A stretch of DNA of 64,000 nucleotides from Hoeflea algicola (GCF_026619415.1 NZ_JAOVZR010000001.1:744001-808000), one strand, 5' to 3'. Shown: positions 26,322 through 35,920, numbered from the stretch's first letter. Notes: a model not told the origin generated them from the sequence alone. Program-made: numbers and translations.

Positions 26322-27305
26322 TTGACGGACAGCACTGACAAGGCCTTGCCCGCACCCAAGTCGAAATTCCGTCTCGACGGACTTGATCTGTTCAGAGGCC
26401 TGGCGCTGTTTGCCATGGCAACCTACCATCTTGCCTGGGATCTCGAACTGTTCGGTTATCTCGATCCCGGCACGGCCAATCATGGCTGGCTGAAAATCTA
26501 CGCCCGCTCGATCGCCGCATCGTTCCTGTTTGTCGCCGGCGCCAGCCTGGCATTGGCCTATTCAGCCGGGCTCAGACCCAGAGCGTACATCAAGCGACTT
26601 GTCACCATTGTCGCGGCGGCGGCGCTGATCACCATCGCCACAATTTTTGCCACGCCCGACGCCTTCATCTTTTTTGGCATCCTGCACGCCATTGCCGCAG
26701 CGAGTGTGATCGGGCTCTTGTTCCTTCGGCTGCCCGGACTGGTGGCGCTGCTGGCGGGCGTGGCCTGCCTGATCCTGCCGCAGCTTTATGGCAACGAGGT
26801 CTTCAACACGATTTGGCTCTATTGGGTCGGGCTGTCGACAATCCCGCCGCGGGCCAATGATTATGTACCGTTGCTGCCATGGCTCGGCCCTTTCCTGATC
26901 GGGCTGGGATGCGCCCAACTGGCGCTCCGCTACGGGCTGGTCGCACGTCTCGCCCGCTACAGGGCTGGGAATAATTTGATGACACGCGTGCTGCGGCTGA
27001 GCAGCCGTCACAGTCTGGCCTTTTATCTGTTGCATCAACCGGTGCTGATCGCTCTGGTCTGGAGTTTTGCGCAACTTGCGCCGGCCCAGACACCCGATCC
27101 GCTGCCCCGCTTCATTTCGAAATGTGAAGCGAGCTGCGCACGCGATAATGATGCCAACTTTTGTACCAGATTCTGCGGTTGTGTGACCGATGAGCTGCTT
27201 TCGCGAAGCATGTTTGACGGGTTTGTCGCCGGCACCATCACGCCGGACACCGACAGCAGGGTCAACGTCATTGCCGAGCAATGCACGGCAAAGGCGCTAC
27301 CATGA
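26322..27305 (+). CDS. Heparan-alpha-glucosaminide N-acetyltransferase-like (DUF1624) membrane protein with Cys-rich tail
   Basis: About 327 residues, with TTG 26322 as the likely start (GGGAGA eight bases upstream). The DUF1624 signature RLDGLDLFRGLALFAMATYH comes first, followed by about seven membrane helices and the SRHSLAFYLLHQPVLI segment near residue 235. After the last helix is a soluble tail of about 70 residues with seven cysteines (KCEASCARDN, NFCTRFCGCVTDEL). Family knowledge suggests transmembrane acyl transfer, but bacterial members are uncharacterised. The tail would lie in the periplasm or cytoplasm depending on topology. Confidence 0.8.
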   Translation: MTDSTDKALPAPKSKFRLDGLDLFRGLALFAMATYHLAWDLELFGYLDPGTANHGWLKIYARSIAASFLFVAGASLALAYSAGLRPRAYIKRLVTIVAAAALITIATIFATPDAFIFFGILHAIAAASVIGLLFLRLPGLVALLAGVACLILPQLYGNEVFNTIWLYWVGLSTIPPRANDYVPLLPWLGPFLIGLGCAQLALRYGLVARLARYRAGNNLMTRVLRLSSRHSLAFYLLHQPVLIALVWSFAQLAPAQTPDPLPRFISKCEASCARDNDANFCTRFCGCVTDELLSRSMFDGFVAGTITPDTDSRVNVIAEQCTAKALP

Positions 27306-27365
27306 GAACCGAGACGTGCACCAGGAACCCAGCGCTGGCCCGATAGTCGACCAGGAAAGGACACC

Positions 27366-27830
27366 ATGAACGCCTACCGGGCGCGGCCGAATTTTATCCC
27401 CTGGCCACCTATCCTGATTGTCAGCCTGACATTGGCAGCCATCGCCTTGGGCATGCTGGTGCCACTGTCGCTCGAATTTGCCGGTGCGCGGCCGCTGGGC
27501 GCGGTGCTGGTGGCACTGGCGCTGGGGATCGACCTGTGGGCTATGAAAACCCTTTATGACGCCCACACCACAATCCTGCCCAATCGCGGATCGACACACC
27601 TCGTTACCCAAGGACCGTTTCGGTTAAGCCGCAACCCGATCTATGTCGCCAACATGGCGCTGATGGCCGGGCTGGGACTGTTCTCCATGAATGGCTGGCT
27701 GTTGCTGCTTGTGCCGCTCGATGGCGTACTCACGCATATGCTGGCAGTGCGGCGCGAGGAAAATCACCTGATCGCGCTGTTCGGCTACCAGTATGAAACC
27801 TATTGCCGCAAGGTCCGCCGCTGGATCTGA
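27366..27830 (+). CDS. Isoprenylcysteine carboxyl methyltransferase (ICMT) family protein
   Basis: A 154-residue membrane protein with about four hydrophobic helices. Its C-terminal signature is LVTQGPFRLSRNPIYVANMA, then HMLAVRREENHLIALFGYQY with the E-E-x-x-L pattern of ICMT/PEMT-type methyltransferases. AGGAAAGGAC precedes the ATG. The bacterial substrate (a lipid or small thiol) is unknown. Confidence 0.85.
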   Translation: MNAYRARPNFIPWPPILIVSLTLAAIALGMLVPLSLEFAGARPLGAVLVALALGIDLWAMKTLYDAHTTILPNRGSTHLVTQGPFRLSRNPIYVANMALMAGLGLFSMNGWLLLLVPLDGVLTHMLAVRREENHLIALFGYQYETYCRKVRRWI

Positions 27831-28047
27831 GACGCGGGTGGGTGCGAGGGATCGGCCTTGCGTAGGCACTTTTGGGCCTTAGCCGATCTTGGTGCTGCAG
27901 CTAGTTTAATGACTGTTTTGCGCCCTCTAGCACGAACCCGCTACGCGGGAGGGGGCTCGCGGTGAGGCTGGTGTGACTATCTGAGGTTCTAGGCACGCCG
28001 TTAGTGTTGGCTGACCATGGAGTTCCTTTCAACAGGAGGAACTTTCC

Positions 28048-28953
28048 ATGGCCAGCTTCTCACACGATACCCCAACCACACCGCTTCGCCAGCGCATGCA
28101 GGAAGATATGGTGATGCGGGGTTTGGGATCGCATACGCAGCAGGACTACATTCGTCATGTCCGACTCTTTGCCACTTTTCTCGGGCGCACGCCCGACACA
28201 GCAACGGCAGAGGACATACGGCGCTTCCAGTTGTCTCAGCATGAGAACGGTGTAGGTCCGGCGACGATCAACAGCACGGTTTCGGCGCTGCGCTTTTTGT
28301 TCACGGTGACACTGAAGCGGCGAGTTATGTCGCAAGCGCTGGTGATAACCCGCAATCCGCGCAAGCTGCCAGATGTGTTGAGCGTGGAGGAAGCTGCACG
28401 GTTGCTCGGGGCGGCACCTGGCATCAAATACAAGGCGGCGCTCGGCGTGGCCTATGGCGCGGGCTTGCGCGTCTCCGAGGTTGCGCATCTCAAGGTCGAC
28501 GATATTGACTCGACACGCATGCTGATCCGCGTTGAACAGGGCAAGGGGCGCAAGGACCGCAACGCCATGCTCTCTCCGCAACTCCTTGAACTGCTGCGAC
28601 TGTGGTGGCGCGAAGGAAAACGGCGCGGCGTGATGTTGCCCCATGGCTGGCTGTTTCCAGGGCGCAGTTGCACCGATCCGATCTCGTCGCGGCAATTGCA
28701 TCGCGCGGTGCAGGAAGCCGCCGAGGTCGCCGGCATCCACAAGCGCGTCAGTCCGCACACGTTGCGCCACAGCTTTGCCACCCATCTTCTGGAGGATGGC
28801 ACCGATATCCGGGTTATCCAGGTTCTGCTCGGACACAGCAAGCTTGAGACGACGGCGCTCTATGCCAAGGTCTCCACCCGGACTATTCACGCTGTCGCTG
28901 GGCCGCTCGACCGGCTGATGGCGCTGATGGAAGGCAAGACGGCCGACGGCTGA
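28048..28953 (+). CDS. Tyrosine-type recombinase/integrase (IS91 accessory)
   Basis: A 301-residue phage-integrase-type protein. An N-terminal SAM-like domain (LGSHTQQDYIRHVRLFATFL) is followed by the catalytic domain with R (GAGLRVSEVAHLK), H-x-x-R (SPHTLRHSFATHL), H (LLGHSKLETTALY) and the nucleophilic Y of TALYAKV. AGGAGGA lies seven bases before the ATG. Its stop is 4 bases before the transposase GTG. In IS91-type elements its exact role in transposition is unclear. Confidence 0.9.
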   Translation: MASFSHDTPTTPLRQRMQEDMVMRGLGSHTQQDYIRHVRLFATFLGRTPDTATAEDIRRFQLSQHENGVGPATINSTVSALRFLFTVTLKRRVMSQALVITRNPRKLPDVLSVEEAARLLGAAPGIKYKAALGVAYGAGLRVSEVAHLKVDDIDSTRMLIRVEQGKGRKDRNAMLSPQLLELLRLWWREGKRRGVMLPHGWLFPGRSCTDPISSRQLHRAVQEAAEVAGIHKRVSPHTLRHSFATHLLEDGTDIRVIQVLLGHSKLETTALYAKVSTRTIHAVAGPLDRLMALMEGKTADG

Positions 28954-28957
28954 AGTC

Positions 28958-30151
28958 GTGCGCACCTCGATCGAGGTCGCGGATATCTTCCGTTCCGCGG
29001 GACCTGCCTACCGGCAAGTCCATGGAGGACACCTCAGCCTCATCCAGCTCAAGGTGATGTCCGCGATCGAGCACTGCCGCACCGCTGTCTTGGGCGGACA
29101 TGTCGAGGCCTGTGAGGATTGCGGAGAGTGGCGGATCGCCTACAATTCCTGCCGCAACCGGCACTGTCCGAAGTGCCAGGGTGCTGCCGCTCGCACCTGG
29201 CTTGCCGAGCGCGAGGCCGATCTGCTGCCGGTGGGATACTTCCACGTCGTCTTCACATTGCCAGTCGAGGTCGCCGCCATTGCCTTCTACAACAAGGCGC
29301 TGGTCTACGATCTGCTGTTCAAGACGGCGTCCGAGGCGATGCTGACGATCGCCGCCGATCCGAAGCATCTCGGCGCGCGCATCGGCATGACCGCCGTGCT
29401 CCACACATGGGGCTCGGCCATGACCCACCATCCGCACATACACATGATCGTGCCAGGTGGCGGCATTGTCATCGATGGGTCACGCTGGATATCGTCACGT
29501 CCGGCATTCCTCCTGCCGGCGCGTGTGCTCGGCAAGCTGTTCCGCCGCCTGTTCCTCACGAGGCTGCTCCAGCTCCACGACGCCGGACGGCTCGCCTTCT
29601 TTGGATCGGCAGCGCATCTCACTGATCGCCGGGCATTCGTGCGGCATCTGTCGCCGGTCCACAAGAAACGCTGGGTGGTCTACGCCAAGGCGCCCTTCGC
29701 GGGGCCTGAAGCAGTGCTTGCCTATCTGTCGCGCTATACCCACCGGGTGGCCATCTCGAACAGTCGTCTCATCGCTTTCAACGAGACCGGCGTCACCTTC
29801 CGCTACAAGGACTACCGCCGCAATGGCTCCGACCGGCAACAGATAATGACGCTTGCCACCGACGAGTTCATTCGCCGCTTCCTGCTCCACGTCCTGCCGC
29901 GCGGGTTCCACCGCATCCGGCATTACGGTCTGCTCGCCGGCAGCTCCCGAAAGACCAGCATCGCCCGCGCCCGGGAACTCCTGAACGCCGCCCCACCGCC
30001 CGCTGACAACCCAGCCGACGAGCCGATCGACATCCGCCCGCCATGCACTTGCTGCGGCGGACGCATGATCGTCATCGAAGTGTTCAAACGCTGGCGGCAG
30101 CCGCGCGGGCCGCCGGACAAGGCAGCAACGAACCGGGAGTGCACCCCATGA
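28958..30151 (+). CDS. IS91-family HUH transposase
   Basis: A 397-residue protein starting at GTG 28958. An N-terminal zinc-binding segment (CEDCGEWR, NSCRNRHCPKCQ) is followed by the HUH motif HHPHIHMIVPGGG near residue 155, then RYTHRVAISNSRL and the Tyr-rich segment FRYKDYRRNG. A second CxxC pair (CTCCGGRM) is near the C-terminus. This is a rolling-circle, single-strand-nicking transposase. No frameshift is seen, so it may be active. Confidence 0.9.
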   Translation: MRTSIEVADIFRSAGPAYRQVHGGHLSLIQLKVMSAIEHCRTAVLGGHVEACEDCGEWRIAYNSCRNRHCPKCQGAAARTWLAEREADLLPVGYFHVVFTLPVEVAAIAFYNKALVYDLLFKTASEAMLTIAADPKHLGARIGMTAVLHTWGSAMTHHPHIHMIVPGGGIVIDGSRWISSRPAFLLPARVLGKLFRRLFLTRLLQLHDAGRLAFFGSAAHLTDRRAFVRHLSPVHKKRWVVYAKAPFAGPEAVLAYLSRYTHRVAISNSRLIAFNETGVTFRYKDYRRNGSDRQQIMTLATDEFIRRFLLHVLPRGFHRIRHYGLLAGSSRKTSIARARELLNAAPPPADNPADEPIDIRPPCTCCGGRMIVIEVFKRWRQPRGPPDKAATNRECTP

Positions 30152-30531
30152 CCCGGCATGGCCTGCTCATTCATGCGGCTGTCTCACATCTGCGTCGGCC
30201 AATGGGAGTGCTTGCCCCGGACAAGATGAAAGCGGATTGCACTCGAACAAACGCGCTCTCGATCACCGGGAGAACCTCTACGATCGCGCCGGCAACCACC
30301 TTCTACAACGCAGTTGGTTCTACAAACACCGCTGCGATCAATGCCCGCTCGGAAGCCTCAACACACAAAACCCCATAGGTCTGAATGTGCGGACCGCGGG
30401 TTCCTGCATGAGAGGCTTTCGTACGCCTGACGGCACCCGAAACCCTTCACTATTCCTGTCATCGGCGTGATAGTATCCTGTTCCCGAAAGCGGTCATTCG
30501 CTGCGCACCGCGTTGATGTCCTGAAAGGGCG
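30152..30531. other. Gap between the IS91-type and IS1182-type elements
   Basis: No gene is supported. The first part is probably the 3' end of the IS91-type element. The rest may be host sequence or the scar of an older element (it contains GAAAGCGGTCATTCGC, and a similar GGAAAGCGGACATTTG occurs just outside the other end of the IS1182-type element). Confidence 0.4.
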
Positions 30532-32118
30532 GATGTTGTTGAAAAAGTCTTTGTTGCGCCGCGGGAAATCCTTTGATTCACTCGATTATGAGGAGAATGG
30601 AGGATTCGGCCATGATGGGGACGCAATCGGCACCGACGCAGCTGTTTTATGACTTCGATCTGGAGCGCCATGTGCCCGACAATCACATGCTTCGCGAAAT
30701 CGACCGGTTCCTGGACGTGGACGGAATGCGTCAGAAGTTGCGGCCTTTCTACAGCCACATGGGTCGGCCCTCGATCGATCCTGAACTGATCGTGCGAATG
30801 CTTGTCATCGGGGATGTCATGGGCATCCGCTCCGAGCGACGACTGTGCGAAGAGGTTCATCTGAACCTCGCTTACCGCTGGTTCTGTCGTCTCGGCCTCG
30901 ACGCAAAGGTGCCGGACCACTCGACCTTCTCGAAGTATCGCCATGGCAAATTCCGCGAAAGCGACTTGCTCAGGCACGTCTTCGAAGCGACGGTCGAACG
31001 GTGTCTGAAGGAAGATCTGGTCTCGGGTGAAGGCTTTGCAGTCGATGCCAGCCTGATCCCGGCCGATGCCAACAAATCGCGCTCAGTGCCTGCCTCGGAG
31101 TGGTGCCCGGATGTCGCCCGCGAGATCGGATCGCGCGCGGCGCAGGAGTATCTCGACACGCTTGATGATGCAGCCTTCGGTGCCGCATCGCCTTCCCAGC
31201 CGAAGTTCGTTGCCAAGTCAGACCCTGCAGCCCAATGGACGCGTGCCGAAGAAAGCCGGCCCTATTTTGCCTACGCCACGAACTACCTGATCGACACCGA
31301 GAGCTCGGTCATCATGGATGTTGAGGCCACCCGTGCTATCCGTCAGGCCGAGGTCGGTGCCTCACAAACCATGCTCGACCGGACGGAGAGACGCTTCGGC
31401 ATCAAGCCGGACTGGATTGCCGCCGACACGGCTTACGGATCCAGCGAAAACCTCGGTTGGCTGGTCAAGCAGCGGGGGATCATCCCGTTCATCCCGGTGA
31501 TCGACAAAGCTGAACGCACGGACGGCACCTGGTCGCGATCCGATTTCAAATGGGACGAGGAGAGTGATCAGTATATCTGCCCGGAAGGGCATGCTCTACG
31601 CCGTTTCCGCCGCAACTACTCCGATCCGAACCGCGTCAAAAAGACAGGCGGCACCTATAAGTACCGTGCCCTGAAAGCAGATTGTCAGGCATGCCCGTCC
31701 AAACAAAGGTGCTGCCCTAACATGGACTTCCGTGCTGTCACACGAGAGCCGCACGAAGATGCGCGGGACTTCACGCGGTCAAGCCGGAAGACAAAAGCCT
31801 ACGCGATATCCCGCAACAAACGTAAAAAGGTCGAGATGCTGTTTGCCCACCTGAAGCGTATCCTGAACCTGACAAGGCTGAGGCTGCGAGGTCCAAATGG
31901 AGCCAAGGACGAATTCCTCCTCGCCGCCATCGCCCAGAACCTGCGAAAGCTCGCCAGGCTGCGACCTCGGGCACCCCGAATGGAGGCAGTCGCATGAGGT
32001 GACAGGACCAAACAGTCAGCCACCGGCACAACTAAGCGCAAAGGCGCAATGCCTAACCACATATTGCGCCCCATCGCAGACCAAATCACGCTTTCGAGCC
32101 TACTTTTTCAACAACATC
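30532..32118 (+). mobile_element. IS1182-family insertion sequence
   Basis: The element is bounded by a perfect 17-bp inverted repeat: GATGTTGTTGAAAAAGT at 30532-30548 and its complement at 32102-32118. It encloses one transposase gene. The true ends may lie a few bases further out. Total length is about 1.6 kb, normal for the family. Confidence 0.85.
30612..31997 (+). CDS. IS1182-family transposase
   Basis: A 461-residue DDE transposase. The N-terminal domain has FYDFDLERHVPDNHMLREID and RLCEEVHLNLAYRWFCRLGL. Acidic catalytic positions include VDASLIPADA and the later IAADTAYGS. Zinc-type cysteines occur in CQACPSKQRCCP, and the C-terminal KKVEMLFAHLKRILNLTRLR carries the last catalytic Glu. 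ATG 30612 follows GGAGG by eight bases; a TTG at 30573 is less likely. No frameshift is present. Confidence 0.88.
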   Translation: MMGTQSAPTQLFYDFDLERHVPDNHMLREIDRFLDVDGMRQKLRPFYSHMGRPSIDPELIVRMLVIGDVMGIRSERRLCEEVHLNLAYRWFCRLGLDAKVPDHSTFSKYRHGKFRESDLLRHVFEATVERCLKEDLVSGEGFAVDASLIPADANKSRSVPASEWCPDVAREIGSRAAQEYLDTLDDAAFGAASPSQPKFVAKSDPAAQWTRAEESRPYFAYATNYLIDTESSVIMDVEATRAIRQAEVGASQTMLDRTERRFGIKPDWIAADTAYGSSENLGWLVKQRGIIPFIPVIDKAERTDGTWSRSDFKWDEESDQYICPEGHALRRFRRNYSDPNRVKKTGGTYKYRALKADCQACPSKQRCCPNMDFRAVTREPHEDARDFTRSSRKTKAYAISRNKRKKVEMLFAHLKRILNLTRLRLRGPNGAKDEFLLAAIAQNLRKLARLRPRAPRMEAVA

Positions 32119-32188
32119 GGCGGAAAGCGGACATTTGAAGTCCTTCAGCGATGTCGCAAAACCGATCCTTTTTGCAACACTGCCAATT

Positions 32189-32494
32189 TCACTCAGCCAT
32201 GATTTTATCACAATGGGCGCAACGATCGCCAAAATGGCTTTCGTAAGCTTCCTTGATCAAATCGGTGAATTCGCGGGTTTTCATTTCGGCTGCCCAAGGG
32301 ATTGACCCTCTATCACCGCGTTTTCGTTCGCCCATGACTCTCTTCCAGAAGTCTGGCTCGAGATCCCATGCGCCGCCCCCGAAAACCAATCCATGCGCTT
32401 CACATTCTTCAAGAGAACCTATCTCCACAAGGTACGCTGTAGCTACCGCAAGATTGTCCTCATGTTCCATCATCGCTGCTTTAACACCGCCCAT
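32189..32494 (-). CDS. Hypothetical protein with C-terminal CxxC
   Basis: A 101-residue small protein that I do not recognise. ATG 32494 has GGAGG six bases upstream; longer readings to 32641 have no such site. The sequence is acidic and helical (KAAMMEHEDNLAVATAYLVE) and ends with HFGDRCAHCDKIMAE, a possible metal or redox pair. It lies between the IS1182-type element and a small membrane protein gene, possibly accessory DNA. Confidence 0.55.
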   Translation of the reverse strand: MGGVKAAMMEHEDNLAVATAYLVEIGSLEECEAHGLVFGGGAWDLEPDFWKRVMGERKRGDRGSIPWAAEMKTREFTDLIKEAYESHFGDRCAHCDKIMAE

Positions 32495-32821
32495 ATCAAC
32501 CTCCATTGTTAATCCAATTCGACGGGCACGAGCTGGGAACATATAGTTCCCGCTATGGTGACCAAAATACAAGTAGATTGAGGCATGAATCGTCAGGTGT
32601 TTTGCGACAATGTTTTGCGACAGCCAAGCCATTGAAATCATAGGTCACGAAAAACCGTTGCAAAAACCTTGGTTTTTGCGACAGCTTGTTGCGAAAACAC
32701 CGACAAAGTGGTCCTTCGATAGTCTCTGCTGGCTATGCCACTGATCGTTGTTACTAACTGGATTTTATCCAATTCAGACCTCGGCTTGAGGCAGATAAAT
32801 CAATAATGAGAGGGAAATAGA

Positions 32822-33064
32822 ATGTTTTTTACAAGGGTAGGGACAATAATCGCATATATAGGTTTGGGACTGGGTATTATCCGTACTGCGATGGGTTTTT
32901 ACATTCCGCAAATGACTGACAGTATGTCATCGAGCACTGCTGCCGCACAGCGTTACCTTGGATCAAGAAGCCCAGGAGAAGTCATCGATCAGGGCGTCGT
33001 TTGGATACTTGTCGCTGTGGCTCTCGGCACACTCTGCGAAATAAGCAGAAGCCGCACTGGATAG
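32822..33064 (+). CDS. Small membrane protein of unknown function
   Basis: An 80-residue protein with two hydrophobic helices (VGTIIAYIGLGLGIIRTAMG and VVWILVAVALGTLCEI) separated by a Ser/Ala-rich loop. GAGAGGGAAATAG directly precedes the ATG, a convincing ribosome site. The upstream 180 bases are AT-rich and may hold its promoter. No family recognised. Confidence 0.6.
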   Translation: MFFTRVGTIIAYIGLGLGIIRTAMGFYIPQMTDSMSSSTAAAQRYLGSRSPGEVIDQGVVWILVAVALGTLCEISRSRTG

Positions 33065-33590
33065 AATACTGACCTTCAATTTATCGCATAACTGAATGTA
33101 TGGATTTTCTGTTTCGTTTCCGACATGGTTGGCTTGTCGGATCTGCCAACATTGATCTATGAAAAAAGCTGCGTGACTGACGAACGGCAGCAATGCGGAA
33201 GCTGCGGTGCCGCATTTTGCAAGGTGACGGAGGTCCGCAATGGGCCGGAAGTGACGCCGCGGCTGTCAACGCAGAACGTCTGCTTTCAAGTTCTTTCCCA
33301 TAAGCTGCCTGGCAAGGCACGGCCCCATTTCTACCGTTCCTTCTCGACGCAGCGAACTTCCGCTCCCCGCCCATACACACCAGAAATTGTTGTCACTCCG
33401 GATATCGCGAAGGTTCGCATTGGGACCAACCGGCTTCCATGAAATGGCGGATATGGCGCACCATTTACGCTGTTGCTCAAACTGATTTCTTTGAACGGCT
33501 GAAAACTAGCATCAAATCAGGGGTTTGAAGCCGTAATGTGCACTCAACAGAATCCGCAGCACCTCAATCGGTCCAGCGTAACCGCAAGCG
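33065..33590. other. Intergenic region without a supported gene
   Basis: I see no coding signal, ribosome site or conserved motif here. Short frames, such as 33125-33442 on the plus strand, have no recognisable content. Confidence 0.5.
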
Positions 33591-33977
33591 TCAGGTATTG
33601 ACGCCGATTTCGGCGAGGCGGTTGAGGCAGGATTCCTCGATGTGGTCGAGTTCGACCAGGGTTTCCTCGATGTCCTTGCGCTTCTGGCGCAGATCTTCGC
33701 GTTTTTCCTCGATCTTTCGCATCAGCAGACGCAACTGCCCGGCCTCGCCCGGCGGATCGCGATAGACCTGGATGATCTCGCGGATCTCGGCGATGCTGAA
33801 GCCGATGCGGCGGCCGCGCAGAATCTCCTGGATCATGCGTCGGTCGGCCACCCGGAACAGCCGCGTACGGCCGCGCCGCTCGGGCTGAATGAGCCCCTCG
33901 TCCTCGTAGAACCGCAAGGTTCGGGTCGAGATCCCGAACTCCCGCGTCAATTCGGTAATGGTATAAAATTTGTCCAA
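33591..33977 (-). CDS. MerR family transcriptional regulator
   Basis: A 128-residue regulator with a TTG start at 33977. The N-terminal MerR HTH (YTITELTREFGISTRTLRFY, then EGLIQPERRGRTRLF) is followed by a coiled-coil dimer helix rich in Lys, Glu and Arg (KIEEKREDLRQKRKDIEETL). No cysteines are positioned for metal binding except one near the end, so it is of the LiuR-like type that senses organic compounds. The intergenic region toward 34020 holds TTACGCTTACGTATAAG, a possible promoter/operator. Its targets are not next to it. Confidence 0.85.
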   Translation of the reverse strand: MDKFYTITELTREFGISTRTLRFYEDEGLIQPERRGRTRLFRVADRRMIQEILRGRRIGFSIAEIREIIQVYRDPPGEAGQLRLLMRKIEEKREDLRQKRKDIEETLVELDHIEESCLNRLAEIGVNT

Positions 33978-34067
33978 AGTGGATCATTCCTGAAATTGTG
34001 ACGATGGCCACTTACGCTTACGTATAAGTCAAAATTGGCTGAATGACCACCGCAAGGCGACCGGAAA

Positions 34068-35507
34068 TCAGGCGAATGACAGCCACCAGCCGGCAAGGCC
34101 GAGAAATGCGAAGAACCCGACCACGTCGGTAACCGTGGTCACAAACACCGCCGAGGCGATTGCCGGGTCGGCGCCGACCTTGTCGAGCAGCAACGGCAGG
34201 AGGATGCCAGCGAGAGCTGCGGCAAGCATGTTGACCACCATGGCCGCTGCAATGATGCCACCAAGACCAGGGCTGGCAAACCAGAGCCCGGCGACCACGC
34301 CGATGATGGCTGCAAACAACAGGCCGTTGATCAGGCCGACCGCCGCCTCACGACGGATGATGCGGCCGGCATTGTAGATGTCGATATCGCGGGTGGCGAG
34401 CGCACGCACGGTCACGGTCATGGTCTGGGTGCCGGCATTGCCGCCCATCGAGGCGACAATCGGCATCAGCACCGCCAGCGCTACCATCTGTTCGATGGTG
34501 GCATCGAACATGCTGATCACCGCCGAGGCGAGAATGGCGGTGGCAAGGTTGATCAGCAGCCAGCTGAAGCGCGAGCGCACGGTTGAGAGGATGTTGTCGG
34601 AGAGTTCTTCGTCGCCCACACCACCCAGGCGTTTGATGTCTTCGTCGGCTTCCTCGTGAATGACGTCGACCACGTCATCGATGGTCAGCACGCCGACCAG
34701 CCGTTCGTTCTCGTCGACCACGGCAGCTGAGAGCAAGTCATACTGCTCGAACAGTTGTGCGGCCTCTTCCTGGTCCATCTCCGCGTCGATGCGGTAGCGC
34801 GTTTCATCCATCACATCTTCGATGCGGGTCTGGCGCTTGGTACGCAGGATGCGGTCGAGATCGACGGCTCCGAGCAGCTTGAAGGTCGGGTCGATCACGA
34901 AAATCTGGCTAAAACTGTCGGGCAGGTTTTCCTCGTCGCGCATGTAGTCGATGGTCTGGCCGACGGTCCAGAACGGCGGCACCGCGACAAACTCGGTCTG
35001 CATCCGGCGACCGGCGGTGTCTTCGGGATAATCAAGCGAGCGACGCAGCCTGACCCGTTCGGTAAACGGAAGCGCTGCCAGGATTTCGCGCTGATCTTCC
35101 TCGTCGAGATCTTCAAGAATGTAGACCGCGTCATCGGAATCAAGATCGCCCAGCGCTTCGGCGATCCTGGCGTTGGGCAGCGATTCAATGATTTCCAGGC
35201 GGATGGCTTCGTCGACTTCGGTCAGCGAGGCAAAATCGAAATCGTCGCCGAGCAACGCCACCAGCGCCTGGCGCTGTGACGCATTGATGGCCTCGAGCAG
35301 GTCACCCAGTTCGGATTCATGCAGGCGCGTGACGTGTTCGCGCAAGTACAGCACATCGCGGTCGGCAATCGCCGCACCGACGCCGGTCAGGTAATCCTGA
35401 CGGATCGAACCGTCCTCGCCGTAAATCTCGTCATGGTCGACGGACTCCGCGGCGGGCGGTGCCATTGTGGCTTCATCTTCGCGGTCGGCTGGATCGGTCA
35501 TGGCCAT
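34068..35507 (-). CDS. mgtE: Magnesium transporter MgtE
   Basis: A 479-residue channel. The N-terminal superhelical domain (LGDLLEAINASQRQALVALL) is followed by two CBS domains (about residues 160-285, including SFSQIFVIDPTFKLLGAVDL and LVGVLTIDDVVDVIHEEADE) and five membrane helices. The selectivity-region motif AVLMPIVASMGGNAGTQTMT and the later FFAFLGLAGWWLSF are present. Mg2+ binds between the CBS domains and closes the pore. No Mg2+ riboswitch is evident in the 410-base upstream gap. The start is the first of two close ATG codons. Confidence 0.92.
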   Translation of the reverse strand: MAMTDPADREDEATMAPPAAESVDHDEIYGEDGSIRQDYLTGVGAAIADRDVLYLREHVTRLHESELGDLLEAINASQRQALVALLGDDFDFASLTEVDEAIRLEIIESLPNARIAEALGDLDSDDAVYILEDLDEEDQREILAALPFTERVRLRRSLDYPEDTAGRRMQTEFVAVPPFWTVGQTIDYMRDEENLPDSFSQIFVIDPTFKLLGAVDLDRILRTKRQTRIEDVMDETRYRIDAEMDQEEAAQLFEQYDLLSAAVVDENERLVGVLTIDDVVDVIHEEADEDIKRLGGVGDEELSDNILSTVRSRFSWLLINLATAILASAVISMFDATIEQMVALAVLMPIVASMGGNAGTQTMTVTVRALATRDIDIYNAGRIIRREAAVGLINGLLFAAIIGVVAGLWFASPGLGGIIAAAMVVNMLAAALAGILLPLLLDKVGADPAIASAVFVTTVTDVVGFFAFLGLAGWWLSFA

Positions 35508-35920
35508 GGCTCGCGGGGTAAGAACAGTCGGTCGGCACGGTGTACCGGATTGGTGAAGATGTTGCTATCGCGGGCCGGAAATTCTTTGTTGCGCTGCGGT
35601 GTTGCCCGGCACGAGACCAGTACGCGCCAATGCCCAGATCGCGGATTGACAAAGGGCTCGATGCCGCAACCTCTGAGGGCAAGCGCAACACGCCAGGTTC
35701 CGCATGGTCGGTTGGTTCCCGCCGACCAACGCCGGATATTCAGACCTTAACCAATACAGCATTCTGGTCTGCTCTCGTCTTAAGGCTGAAACCCATAAAA
35801 TGGCACTAGTAGACAATTTGACCCGAATCGGAGATTTTGGAAAAAGACCTTTCAAGTCAAATGTGTAAAGCTAAAGCGTGATCTGAGTTCAAAACGTCAA
35901 CTCTAATCAGGATCATATAT
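35508..35920. other. Intergenic region upstream of mgtE and the small gene at 35921
   Basis: No gene is supported. The region must hold the divergent promoters of both genes. The segment from about 35800 is AT-richer. I see no strong palindrome or riboswitch-like fold by eye. Confidence 0.5.

Larger units (their letters stand above)
28048..30151 (+). mobile_element. IS91-type transposable element with tyrosine recombinase (ends not resolved)
   Basis: Two adjacent genes, a tyrosine recombinase and an HUH transposase 4 bases apart, form the cassette typical of IS91-family elements in alphaproteobacteria. The element must extend beyond the genes, roughly 27,850 to 30,400. The left flank has a palindromic CCCGCTACGCGGG (about 27,948-27,960), a possible rolling-circle end structure. 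I could not fix the two ends, and such elements make no target duplication. Confidence 0.75.

Noticed and set aside
33125..33442. Possible 105-codon plus-strand gene
   Set aside because: No ribosome site or motif; the sequence looks like degenerate intergenic DNA.
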